Positions 33,948 through 41,672 of a stretch of 57,275 nucleotides of DNA are shown one piece after another. A program made the translations under genes and the position numbers. A model generated the notes under the pieces. It was not told where the DNA came from and made no database searches. It worked only from the letters and a program-made list of their open reading frames with translations. The stretch is from positions 1 through 57,275 of the forward strand of contig DDUR01000018.1 in the NCBI GenBank assembly GCA_002344895.1. The letters are read 5' to 3'. How positions within the stretch are numbered: the first letter of the stretch is position 1; each line of letters starts with the position of its first letter. This DNA is from Ignavibacteria bacterium UBA2333. GTDB lineage: Bacteria; Bacteroidota; Ignavibacteria; Kapaibacteriales; Kapaibacteriaceae.

Positions 33948-36044
33948 CTACGGCAGTAACCCAATATTCATCTGCACAAAGAGCTGTCGCCCAACAAGAC
34001 CTGGTATGAGGGTCGGTCGGAGGATGTCGAGGATGTTGTTCATTCCAAGGCCAATCGTAACAGGTCGGCTGCCAAGGGAGAAAGAATGTCGGGCAGCAAC
34101 GTTGAGGACAACATAGGATGCAACGTACTCGTCGTCTCGGTCCAGGACAACACGTGCCGGGTCAGATATAACAAAACCATTCTTGTCCAGAGATTCATCG
34201 CCATACCGGCCCACATACTGTGCTCGAATGTTGGCCGACCACGCCCTGTCAGGACTGTCATACTGCAGTCGCGCCGTACCGCTATGCCGAGATCTTCCCC
34301 AAAGTCCTCCGTAGTCTGATCTTGTTAAGCGTTTGTCAATTGTTCCGGCTGTGCCGGCGTCAATAGCTTGAAGGACTTCAGTGTCATAGGTGTCCAGGTA
34401 TTGATAGCCCAACGATAACCCAATCACACCAAGGTCGCGGAGCACAAGAACTCCCTTAACGCTTGTCTCAAATCCTTGTGTTGTTGCCCTGGCAAGGTTA
34501 CGATATGAGTATACCGGTCTGTCACCAATCTGATCGTAAAGGTAAAATTCGATGAGATTCCTGAGATCGTTACGGAAGAAGCGAATCTCAGCATCATACA
34601 GCAAGGTTGTCGTCGGCGATAACTCCCGAACAGCATCCTCGTATCGAAGACCAATGTCGACACTGACACTGCGTTCTGGTAGGAGGTCGTTCCCAACAAC
34701 AGCTGCTCCAATCAAATCGTATCCTGCACCAGGTAATCGATTGCTGAATTGCACAAAGAGTTGTCGAAAATCCGGTGCCTTAAATCCAGTGCCAATACTC
34801 CCGGAGAGCCGAACATGGTCAGGGTCGGGTTTCCACAGGACACTAAATCGCGGGCTAACGGCTTCTCCAAAGACGTTGTTACCGTCAAATCGAGCACTGA
34901 GTACGTAACTGATCCAATCAACCGGCCGTCCCTCCCACTGTGCAAAGGCGACACCTGTCCGATAGAATGGACGCTTATCAGGTGCAACGGTATCCGAGTA
35001 CCGTGTACCACCAACGTCGTCATACAGAAACTCACCACCAACACTCAACATGTTCGTTTCACCAACGAGCAGATGATACTGTGAATAGAGTCGTGCTATT
35101 CTTCGTTCGAGATCATCTGTTGCCCCTTTGCCCCCTTGATCAACATCAAACTCATACGTTTCAGAGTATGCCGATACATAGGCCTTTGTCGTAAGCTGAG
35201 CTCGTCCGTGTTGCCAGTCAACCCCGGCCGTCGCAGAAAGGTCTGTCTGCGTTACCGATCCCGAGTTCTCTGCAACTTGTCCAAAGAGGCTTTCAATAAA
35301 GGTGCCGCGTGTTTCACTACCAAAAGCACGAATGCTCGCATCGACCTTCCACCCGTCTGGTAATCTCCATTGGAACTTGGTATGTACCGTACCGTCCTGG
35401 AATCCACTATACGGTGTTGTAACTGAGTCAACCGTAAGCGCGTACGAAGCCTGGTTCTTGTAATTAAGAAAGGTTGACACTTCTATACTGTCACTGCCCC
35501 AGCCAACCTCGGCCTGGCTCTCCAATGGTCCACGCGAAATACCTTGTCCATACAGCCGAGCCGACCATCCGTCCTCGGGACGCTTGGTTATGACGTTGAT
35601 GACACCAGCAAGTGCCTCACTGCCGTACATACTCGACATTGGCCCTTTCACAACTTCGATCCGCTCGATGTTGCCCACACTTACACGTGAGAGGTCAATT
35701 ACGCCGGCAACTCGGCCAACCATCGGTTGTCCGTCTATGAGAATGAGTGTGTAGTCTGGACCCAGTCCATTCATCTGCACACCCGTCCGCACATTTCCCG
35801 ACAGTAGCAAACCGGTCTGTTCTTTTAACAGATCGGCCATGGTGATCATTGCCGTTGTACGAATTCGGTCTTGTCCGATAACCTCAACCCGTACCGGTGA
35901 GTTTTTAAGTCGGACTTCAGAACGAGTACCGGTAACAACAACCTGTTGTGACACAACCGTGCGAATCGAATCGGCAACGGAATCGGCAACGACGGGTGGT
36001 GATGTAAAATGGAGGGCCGCCGAGGCCAGCAGTGCTACGGACAT
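33948..36044 (-). CDS. TonB-dependent outer-membrane receptor
   Basis: 698 residues. A short signal peptide (MSVALLASAALHFTSPPVVA) precedes a plug domain: VVVTGTRSEVRLKNSPVRVE, TMADLLKEQTGLLL, LILIDGQPMVGRV, IERIEVVKGPMSSMYGSEAL then AGVINVITKRP. A 22-strand barrel (about 190-698) with aromatic-rich strands follows. BtuB/FepA-like sequences of this sort take up cobalamin, iron chelates or other small ligands; the substrate is not evident. It lies 9 bases after the stop of the propeller/PKD gene on the same strand, so they are probably co-transcribed. Confidence 0.92.
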   Translation of the reverse strand: MSVALLASAALHFTSPPVVADSVADSIRTVVSQQVVVTGTRSEVRLKNSPVRVEVIGQDRIRTTAMITMADLLKEQTGLLLSGNVRTGVQMNGLGPDYTLILIDGQPMVGRVAGVIDLSRVSVGNIERIEVVKGPMSSMYGSEALAGVINVITKRPEDGWSARLYGQGISRGPLESQAEVGWGSDSIEVSTFLNYKNQASYALTVDSVTTPYSGFQDGTVHTKFQWRLPDGWKVDASIRAFGSETRGTFIESLFGQVAENSGSVTQTDLSATAGVDWQHGRAQLTTKAYVSAYSETYEFDVDQGGKGATDDLERRIARLYSQYHLLVGETNMLSVGGEFLYDDVGGTRYSDTVAPDKRPFYRTGVAFAQWEGRPVDWISYVLSARFDGNNVFGEAVSPRFSVLWKPDPDHVRLSGSIGTGFKAPDFRQLFVQFSNRLPGAGYDLIGAAVVGNDLLPERSVSVDIGLRYEDAVRELSPTTTLLYDAEIRFFRNDLRNLIEFYLYDQIGDRPVYSYRNLARATTQGFETSVKGVLVLRDLGVIGLSLGYQYLDTYDTEVLQAIDAGTAGTIDKRLTRSDYGGLWGRSRHSGTARLQYDSPDRAWSANIRAQYVGRYGDESLDKNGFVISDPARVVLDRDDEYVASYVVLNVAARHSFSLGSRPVTIGLGMNNILDILRPTLIPGLVGRQLFVQMNIGLLP

Positions 36045-36053
36045 GCTGCAAAA

Positions 36054-39000
36054 TTAGCGCATCCAGCTGACGGGAATGGCCTCTGTCGACGTAGAAGTTG
36101 TCACAACAACGAAATACATCCCTGCCGAGGCCGACGTCATGTCCAGGTGAACGACGTTTTCCTCCTCGTCCACAAATACCCCATCGGCACCAGATTGAGG
36201 TAAGGGGCTTGATAAGGGGCGATAGATTCGGTGCTCACCGTAGACACGTCCGTCAACACCAACAGCACGAATGTCCGTTGTCCCTGGCTGCGAACCACGA
36301 ACGACAACTTCTAGGGCTTTGTCGTTGGGCTGTGTTGTTACGGTAACGGTTGTTGTTGAGAAGAGTCGGAAGGGCCGACTCCGAACGGCACATCCACTAA
36401 CGTAAAGAATGCCACTATCTGACACCGGCACCATGCAGTCCGGATTGTCTGCAAGAAAATTGATCCAACGTAACGTTGAGAACTGCATCCGGCCAAGTAA
36501 CACCACACCATAAACTTCTGCAAGTGTCTGGCGTGGTGAGATAATATTGAGGTTGCGCATCGTAAGGCGCATTACTCGATCATCGCCGCGAGTGCTTTGC
36601 GCCAGGGTTGCACCATTTGCGCCCAAAGGACGAAATATTCCAACGTCGCAGGTAAGCTCTACAAGGAGTTCCGGGATGAATAAGGGGAGTTGGCTCGGTG
36701 CTACATCAACCACGAGTGGAATATGAAGGTCTTCTTTTCCTGCAGGCGCAGTAAGTGTTGGTGCGATCAGTCGTACAACTATGGAGGGTTCGACGTTTAG
36801 TGTATAGGTTGACCTTGCCTCACAACCGAATCGATCCCAAGAGGTGACAGAATACGTTGTTGTTCGCTCTGGTGATGCAATAGGATTAGCGATGTTCGGA
36901 TCGCTGAGGCCGTCAGATGGTGTCCATCGATGACGCACACCACCACCTCGCACGAGCAAGTCAACAGACTCACCTCGACACATGGTCTCAGGGCCTTCGA
37001 TATTCACCTCAAGTGTAGATACAACAACCGTAATGGTATCGCTCAATCCACAGCTTCCCTGTGTTGCTGTGATAATGTAGGTTGTCGTTGTGTCGGGGTT
37101 GACGATGGGCGACGGCGACGTTGGATCGGAGATACCGGATGTCGGATTCCATTGAAGCGTAGACGCATTCGTCGTGATAAACACCTGTCGAGCGTCACCT
37201 GCACACAGAGCAACAAGGGAATCCGTCGTGAGAAAGAGACTGTCAACGATGGAGACAGTCACGGTATCTGCGGACGTGCATCCTGTGATATCACTGACCG
37301 TGACAATGTATGTTGTTGTTTGTGATGGTTGTGCAACCACGACGGATGTGTCAGTTCGAGACAGCCCCGTCGAAGGTGACCATACGACTCTTGCAGATGC
37401 ACCAACGGTATGGTTCACACGAAGTGTAACACTGCCACCAGTACACACCGTCTCGTCGTTTCCAGCAGAGATCGGTGGGGGATCGGTAACAATAATGGTA
37501 AACGTTGCTGTATCAATACAGCCTACCGACGAAACGATCACCGTATACGTTGTTGTTGTATCGGGTGATGCGATCGGATTGGAGATGTTGGTCGCAGAGA
37601 GCCCGCGTGCCGGCGACCATTGAAACGTTGATCCTGCATCAACCCTGAGTTCTGTTGACGATCCGCGACAAATTGATGAGTCGCCAGATACGGTAACGTT
37701 AAATGTGTCAACCACCACCACCACGACGGTATCGCGAACGCTGCAATTCCCTGACGTGATGGTTAGGACGTATGCTGTTGAGGTATCGGGGCTCGCCGTG
37801 GGCGAAGCAGAAGTAGGATCGTCAAGTCCTGTTGCTGGAGTCCATTGATACGTTTGTCCCCCCGACGCTCGTAACACCGTTGAGCTACCCCGGCAAATCA
37901 CTACATCATTTGGAGTGCGAAACTGGCGCACGGCCACGGTAATCGATGCAGTGTCTGCACATCCGTTCGCATTGGTTCCGATAACCGTGTACATTGCCAT
38001 ACCACGCGGACGCACTGTAATCGATGTTGATGACGAGTCGGAGATTGCCGTTGCACTTCGCCATACATACGAACTGGCTCCATTTGCTATGAGTACGACG
38101 GAGTCTCCATCGCAGATTGTATCGGAGGATGCCTGTAGAGTAACGGTGGGGCGAGGTGAAATGACAACGGTCCCAACAGCCGTGTCTGAGCCGTATTGAT
38201 TTCGGACGATGAGGCGGACCTGAAATGTGCCAGGTGTTGGATAACAAATATTTTTGGGATGTTGAACAAAGGCTCGTGATGGTGAAGCTCCTTCAAACGT
38301 CCAGTCCCAAGAGTCAATTCTTCCAAAACTCACATCGCGAAATTCAAAGCATGAATTTGCGCATCCAGAATCTGTGAGTAATTGCGCAAACGGAGTCTCA
38401 CATGCAGCAACTCGAGCACTTGATGCACCTGTCCATGTGTGCAGCAGATTCGGCAGACCGTTCTGACATACACCGGTCAGACGCAAAGAACTGTCGGTAT
38501 AGACGGTGCTGTCCGGAAAGCCTGGCTCTGTGGCAATAACTCCGACGTAAGGCGTGCGCGGTTGTGCAACATATATTTTACCGTCAGGGCCGAGTTGAAG
38601 AGCTGCCCACTCACTGATTCCGGGAATCTCACCAATAAGCCTACGTGTTGCCTGAATGTCGAGTGCTGTCTGCTTTGTTGCATCAAAACGATAGATACGT
38701 GTCGGCGAGTTGTTTTCTTCTCGCGCAACGGATACAAATACATACCGTCCGTCTCTGTCAAATGCAGCGCCATAATGTGATCCACGCTGCTCGCTGATAG
38801 GAAACATCGACAAGCCGTCCGTAACCTGGCCTGTCGCCGGATTTACGGAATAGAGTTGTGAACTTCCACCACCAGATGTTATCACTAACTTTCGACCATC
38901 AGGAGAAACCGTCATCGTTCCAACATCACGAACGACGAGAGTAGGATTACTTGCATCACTCTTAACCGGCACAGGGTCAATTCTACCTCGCTCAACGCGG

Positions 39001-39584
39001 AACGAATAGAAGTCGCGAGTAACACCACTACGAACAATAACCCACCAGCCATCGTCTCTACAATCGGCAGCGGCAGTTACGTGTTCCGTTATGTCCTGCC
39101 ACAGTTGAACATTCTTCGTTGTCACTTCTCCGAATCCAGCATCGAGAGACATGTCAACGACGCTGTAATACAGACAGAAACACCGTTCACGCAGATCGCT
39201 CGATGTGATTGGTGCAGCGTTAAAAATGTAGTACTGTGTTGACGAGCCGGGTACCGGTACGATAAGTGCACTTTGAGACGTTGAAACGTCACCGTTTAAG
39301 TCCCGCCCATTTGGCATTGGATCGTGGAGTCGATTCCAAACTGTTACACCATCTGTGTAGAACAGTAGTTCACCTGTTACGGGATCGGAGACAGCAGCAC
39401 AGCCTTCATTGGTTCTAAGTTGGCCATCCGCGAGAACGTCAACGTTTCCGGAAACGAACGTCATCCCTGCACGCTGACCGAAGTACCAATGTGTCCCCGA
39501 TCGATCCTGTGCATACGCCACCGTCGTCCGCAGGAGCAAGGTCAAGAGGATACATACGGTGACATATGGTCCGCGTTGGGACAT
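36054..39584 (-). CDS. secreted propeller, PKD and SprB-like Ig protein
   Basis: 1176 residues with signal peptide (VTVCILLTLLLRTTVAYA-Q). The N-terminal 390 residues start with THWYFGQRAGMTF and contain propeller-like strings (TMTVSPDGRKLVITS, GAAFDRDGRYVFVSV, LGPDGKIYVAQPRTPYVG). A PKD domain follows (CFEFRDVSFGRIDSWDWTFE). Then about six Ig domains with CxGxS and WxPxxGLS motifs (YQWTPATGLDDPTSASPTAS). The C-terminus (VYGEHRIYRPLSSPLPQSG, then SAGMYFVVVTTSTSTEAIPV) is a T9SS-type tail. Likely a surface protein, transcribed with the TonB receptor; ligand unknown. Confidence 0.87.
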   Translation of the reverse strand: MSQRGPYVTVCILLTLLLRTTVAYAQDRSGTHWYFGQRAGMTFVSGNVDVLADGQLRTNEGCAAVSDPVTGELLFYTDGVTVWNRLHDPMPNGRDLNGDVSTSQSALIVPVPGSSTQYYIFNAAPITSSDLRERCFCLYYSVVDMSLDAGFGEVTTKNVQLWQDITEHVTAAADCRDDGWWVIVRSGVTRDFYSFRVERGRIDPVPVKSDASNPTLVVRDVGTMTVSPDGRKLVITSGGGSSQLYSVNPATGQVTDGLSMFPISEQRGSHYGAAFDRDGRYVFVSVAREENNSPTRIYRFDATKQTALDIQATRRLIGEIPGISEWAALQLGPDGKIYVAQPRTPYVGVIATEPGFPDSTVYTDSSLRLTGVCQNGLPNLLHTWTGASSARVAACETPFAQLLTDSGCANSCFEFRDVSFGRIDSWDWTFEGASPSRAFVQHPKNICYPTPGTFQVRLIVRNQYGSDTAVGTVVISPRPTVTLQASSDTICDGDSVVLIANGASSYVWRSATAISDSSSTSITVRPRGMAMYTVIGTNANGCADTASITVAVRQFRTPNDVVICRGSSTVLRASGGQTYQWTPATGLDDPTSASPTASPDTSTAYVLTITSGNCSVRDTVVVVVVDTFNVTVSGDSSICRGSSTELRVDAGSTFQWSPARGLSATNISNPIASPDTTTTYTVIVSSVGCIDTATFTIIVTDPPPISAGNDETVCTGGSVTLRVNHTVGASARVVWSPSTGLSRTDTSVVVAQPSQTTTYIVTVSDITGCTSADTVTVSIVDSLFLTTDSLVALCAGDARQVFITTNASTLQWNPTSGISDPTSPSPIVNPDTTTTYIITATQGSCGLSDTITVVVSTLEVNIEGPETMCRGESVDLLVRGGGVRHRWTPSDGLSDPNIANPIASPERTTTYSVTSWDRFGCEARSTYTLNVEPSIVVRLIAPTLTAPAGKEDLHIPLVVDVAPSQLPLFIPELLVELTCDVGIFRPLGANGATLAQSTRGDDRVMRLTMRNLNIISPRQTLAEVYGVVLLGRMQFSTLRWINFLADNPDCMVPVSDSGILYVSGCAVRSRPFRLFSTTTVTVTTQPNDKALEVVVRGSQPGTTDIRAVGVDGRVYGEHRIYRPLSSPLPQSGADGVFVDEEENVVHLDMTSASAGMYFVVVTTSTSTEAIPVSWMR

Positions 39585-39694
39585 TGGGGTGCCGGGGGGT
39601 AGCCCCGAAAACTACGAAGACAAGGCATACGATCTTCGCCAGGATTACGGATTTGTAACATGTTCGTGAGCTTGGAGTTGCAGTAGTTTTGCAG

Positions 39695-40435
39695 ATGACG
39701 GAACCACCGTCCACACCTCCACCCGGAATCGGCATGGAAAAGAAGATACTCGTCGTTGACGACGAACAAGACATCGTCGATCTCATCTCCTACAATCTCA
39801 GTAAGGAAGGCTTTAAGGTTTATACTGCCTCAAACGGCACGGCAGCGGTCGAAACTGCCCAGAAAGTGCGGCCAGACCTTGTAGTTCTGGACATTATGAT
39901 GCCCGGTATGGACGGATTTGAAGTCTGCCGGCACCTTCGCCAGGACCCAGAAACGGCTGGAGCAGCTATTGTTTTCCTTACGGCAAAGTCTGGCGAAATC
40001 GACCAAATCCTCGGCCTGGAGCTCGGAGCGGATGACTATATCCAGAAGCCGGTCAGTCCGCGTGTTCTGTTGGCTCGGGTAAAAACAATCCTACGCCGGG
40101 GCACAGAGCGAGTACGGACCGAAACGATTGCCGCTCCCGAAGTTCTGCGTATTGGCGCACTGGAGGTTAACCGCCAGAACTATACCGTAAAGATCGACAA
40201 CAAGGAAAGCTTCTTCCCGAAGAAGGAGTTTGAACTGTTGGCGTTCCTTGCCTCAAACCGTGGTAAGGTCTTTACGCGCGAGTCGCTCTTACGTCGTATC
40301 TGGGGTGAGAGTGTCTACGTTATCGATCGGACGGTTGACGTCCACGTCAGCAAGATCCGCGAGAAACTTGGCCCCTACTCTAACTGGATCGAAACGGTAA
40401 AGGGTGTGGGATACCGTTTCCGTGAACAGGTCTGA
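39695..40435 (+). CDS. OmpR/PhoB-family response regulator
   Basis: 246 residues from ATG 39695; an inner ATG at 39734 (MEKKILVVDDEQD) is equally plausible and gives the classical start. The receiver domain has the acidic pair in VVDDE, phosphoacceptor Asp66 in VVLDIMMPGMDG, and Lys118 in YIQKP. The winged-helix DNA-binding domain shows KKEFELLAFLASNRGKVFTR and DRTVDVHVSKIREKLG, then GVGYRF. Followed after 20 bases by its histidine kinase. PhoB is the closest well-known relative, but the signal is unknown. Confidence 0.93.
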   Translation: MTEPPSTPPPGIGMEKKILVVDDEQDIVDLISYNLSKEGFKVYTASNGTAAVETAQKVRPDLVVLDIMMPGMDGFEVCRHLRQDPETAGAAIVFLTAKSGEIDQILGLELGADDYIQKPVSPRVLLARVKTILRRGTERVRTETIAAPEVLRIGALEVNRQNYTVKIDNKESFFPKKEFELLAFLASNRGKVFTRESLLRRIWGESVYVIDRTVDVHVSKIREKLGPYSNWIETVKGVGYRFREQV

Positions 40436-40455
40436 CGTCCTCCGTACCTTGCGGA

Positions 40456-41397
40456 ATGACGCCCTTCGTCGTTAGTCTTCTTGTCCTTACCATCGCATCG
40501 ATCTCCTACGTTGCGTGGGTGATAACCGTGCAGCGCAGGCTTGTACGGCATCTGCGTGAAGTATCTGATGTGACGGATGCTATTGTGAAAGGGGCGGTAA
40601 AGGGGCATATCAACCTCCCACCGTCAGCCCATTCCGATGTTCGTCGTGTTGCCGAGTCAGTGAACAACCTCGCGGAAAAGGCAAGTAAGGACATCAGCGA
40701 AATGCGCCGTCTTGAACGTGTGCGCAGTGAGTTTATCGGAAACGTGTCGCATGAATTACGAACGCCGATCTTTAGTGTTCAAGGATATCTCGAAACCTTA
40801 CTCGACGGTGCCGTTGACGATCCGGCTGTGAGTCGGCAGTTCCTCGAAAAGGCCTATTCAAATGCATTGCGATTAAATACGCTGTTAAGCGACCTAATCG
40901 ATATCTCTCGTATCGAGAGTGGGGAGTTACGACTGAGTTTCCGGTACTTCGATATGGCCGAGCTCATGCGTGATGTTGTTCATATCCTCGAGCTACGCGC
41001 AGAACAACGAAACGTCTCCGTGATTGTTGATCCGCAAACCCCAGATTCAATTACCGTCTATGGCGACAAGGAACGACTTACTCAGGTACTCACAAATCTT
41101 ATCGACAATGCAATTAAGTACAACGTGCCGGGTGGTACAGTAACAGTTGGTGCCGTTCCCGAAGGTAAAAACGTACGTTGCTCCATTACAGACACCGGCA
41201 TTGGTATCCCAGAGGAACACCTTAGCCGCATATTTGAGCGTTTTTATCGTGTCGATAAAGACCGATCACGAACAGTTGGCGGCACCGGTCTCGGTCTTGC
41301 CATCGTAAAACACATCCTCGAAGCTCATCAAGCTCCTGTCCGCGTAACAAGTGAAGCCGGGAAGGGCACACGAGTTAAGTTTGAGTTAAAGGGCTGA
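40456..41397 (+). CDS. sensor histidine kinase (PhoR-like)
   Basis: 313 residues: one N-terminal membrane helix (VVSLLVLTIASISYVAWVIT), a short linker, HisKA domain with His99 in FIGNVSHELRTP, and the ATPase part with N box LTNLIDNAIKYN, G1 DTGIGIPEEHL, F box IFERFYRVDKDRSR, and G2 GGTGLGLAIVKHI. There is no large sensor domain, so sensing probably involves the membrane or a partner. A paired AAAGGGGC motif (40588-40606) encodes VKGAVKGH just after the helix. The stop codon TGA lies inside the first unit of a 10-bp repeat array. Confidence 0.92.
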   Translation: MTPFVVSLLVLTIASISYVAWVITVQRRLVRHLREVSDVTDAIVKGAVKGHINLPPSAHSDVRRVAESVNNLAEKASKDISEMRRLERVRSEFIGNVSHELRTPIFSVQGYLETLLDGAVDDPAVSRQFLEKAYSNALRLNTLLSDLIDISRIESGELRLSFRYFDMAELMRDVVHILELRAEQRNVSVIVDPQTPDSITVYGDKERLTQVLTNLIDNAIKYNVPGGTVTVGAVPEGKNVRCSITDTGIGIPEEHLSRIFERFYRVDKDRSRTVGGTGLGLAIVKHILEAHQAPVRVTSEAGKGTRVKFELKG

Positions 41398-41510
41398 CGC
41401 CGGGTGACGCAGGGTTACGCGAGGTGACGCGGGGTGACGCCGGGTGACGCGAGGTGACGCAGGCTGACGCTGGCTGACGCTGGCTGACGCCGGGTTATGC
41501 GGGCTGATCC
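41391..41510 (+). repeat. 10-bp minisatellite, copy 1
   Basis: Twelve gap-free 10-mers of consensus NRGSTKACGC, such as GGGCTGACGC, CGGGTGACGC, AGGGTTACGC, GAGGTGACGC and TGGCTGACGC. The last two units are degenerate and run into a GC hairpin. The first unit contains the stop codon of the histidine kinase gene. The same family occurs at 57214-57275, again starting on a stop codon. Confidence 0.96.
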
Positions 41511-41557
41511 CGGGGTGTTACCCCGGGCTGAAATACGGCACCCCTCCGGGGTGCTTT
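41509..41557. repeat. twin GC-rich hairpin element, possible terminator
   Basis: CCCGGGGT (41509-41516), loop GTT, ACCCCGGG (41520-41527), then CTGAAATACG and GCACCCC (41538-41544), loop TCC, GGGGTGC (41548-41554), TTT. Two strong hairpins in a row between convergent genes. From memory, similar hairpin pairs are dispersed in Bacteroidota and Planctomycetes genomes, so it may be a REP-like mobile element; it could also end transcription of the kinase gene. Confidence 0.65.
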
Positions 41558-41562
41558 GGTGC

Positions 41563-41670
41563 CTCCCCATCTGCCTCCCCAACTGCCTCCTCATCTGCCT
41601 CCCCACCATTAACCCCACCATTAACCCCACCATTAACCCCACCTTTAACCCCACCATTAACCCCACCTCC
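41563..41670 (+). repeat. 12-bp minisatellite, copy 3
   Basis: Nine 12-mers: three of CTCC(C/T)CAWCTGC type, the hybrid CTCCCCACCATT, then AACCCCACCATT-type units. The unit order is the same as at 25-118. It ends 2 bases before the stop of the minus-strand Asp-box protein gene. Confidence 0.95.
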
Positions 41671-41672
41671 CC

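Noticed and set aside
39585..39605. Second copy of the twin hairpin element
   Set aside because: GGGGTGCCGGGGGGTAGCCCC looks related in composition, but pairs poorly and lacks the second stem.
41415..41666. Minus-strand open frame over the 10-mer and 12-mer arrays
   Set aside because: Translation is pure repeat product (GLMVG, VTPRHLA) crossing the twin hairpin; not a gene.
41391..41670. Possible CRISPR array
   Set aside because: Units are 10 or 12 bp, gap-free, with no variable spacers and no cas genes nearby.
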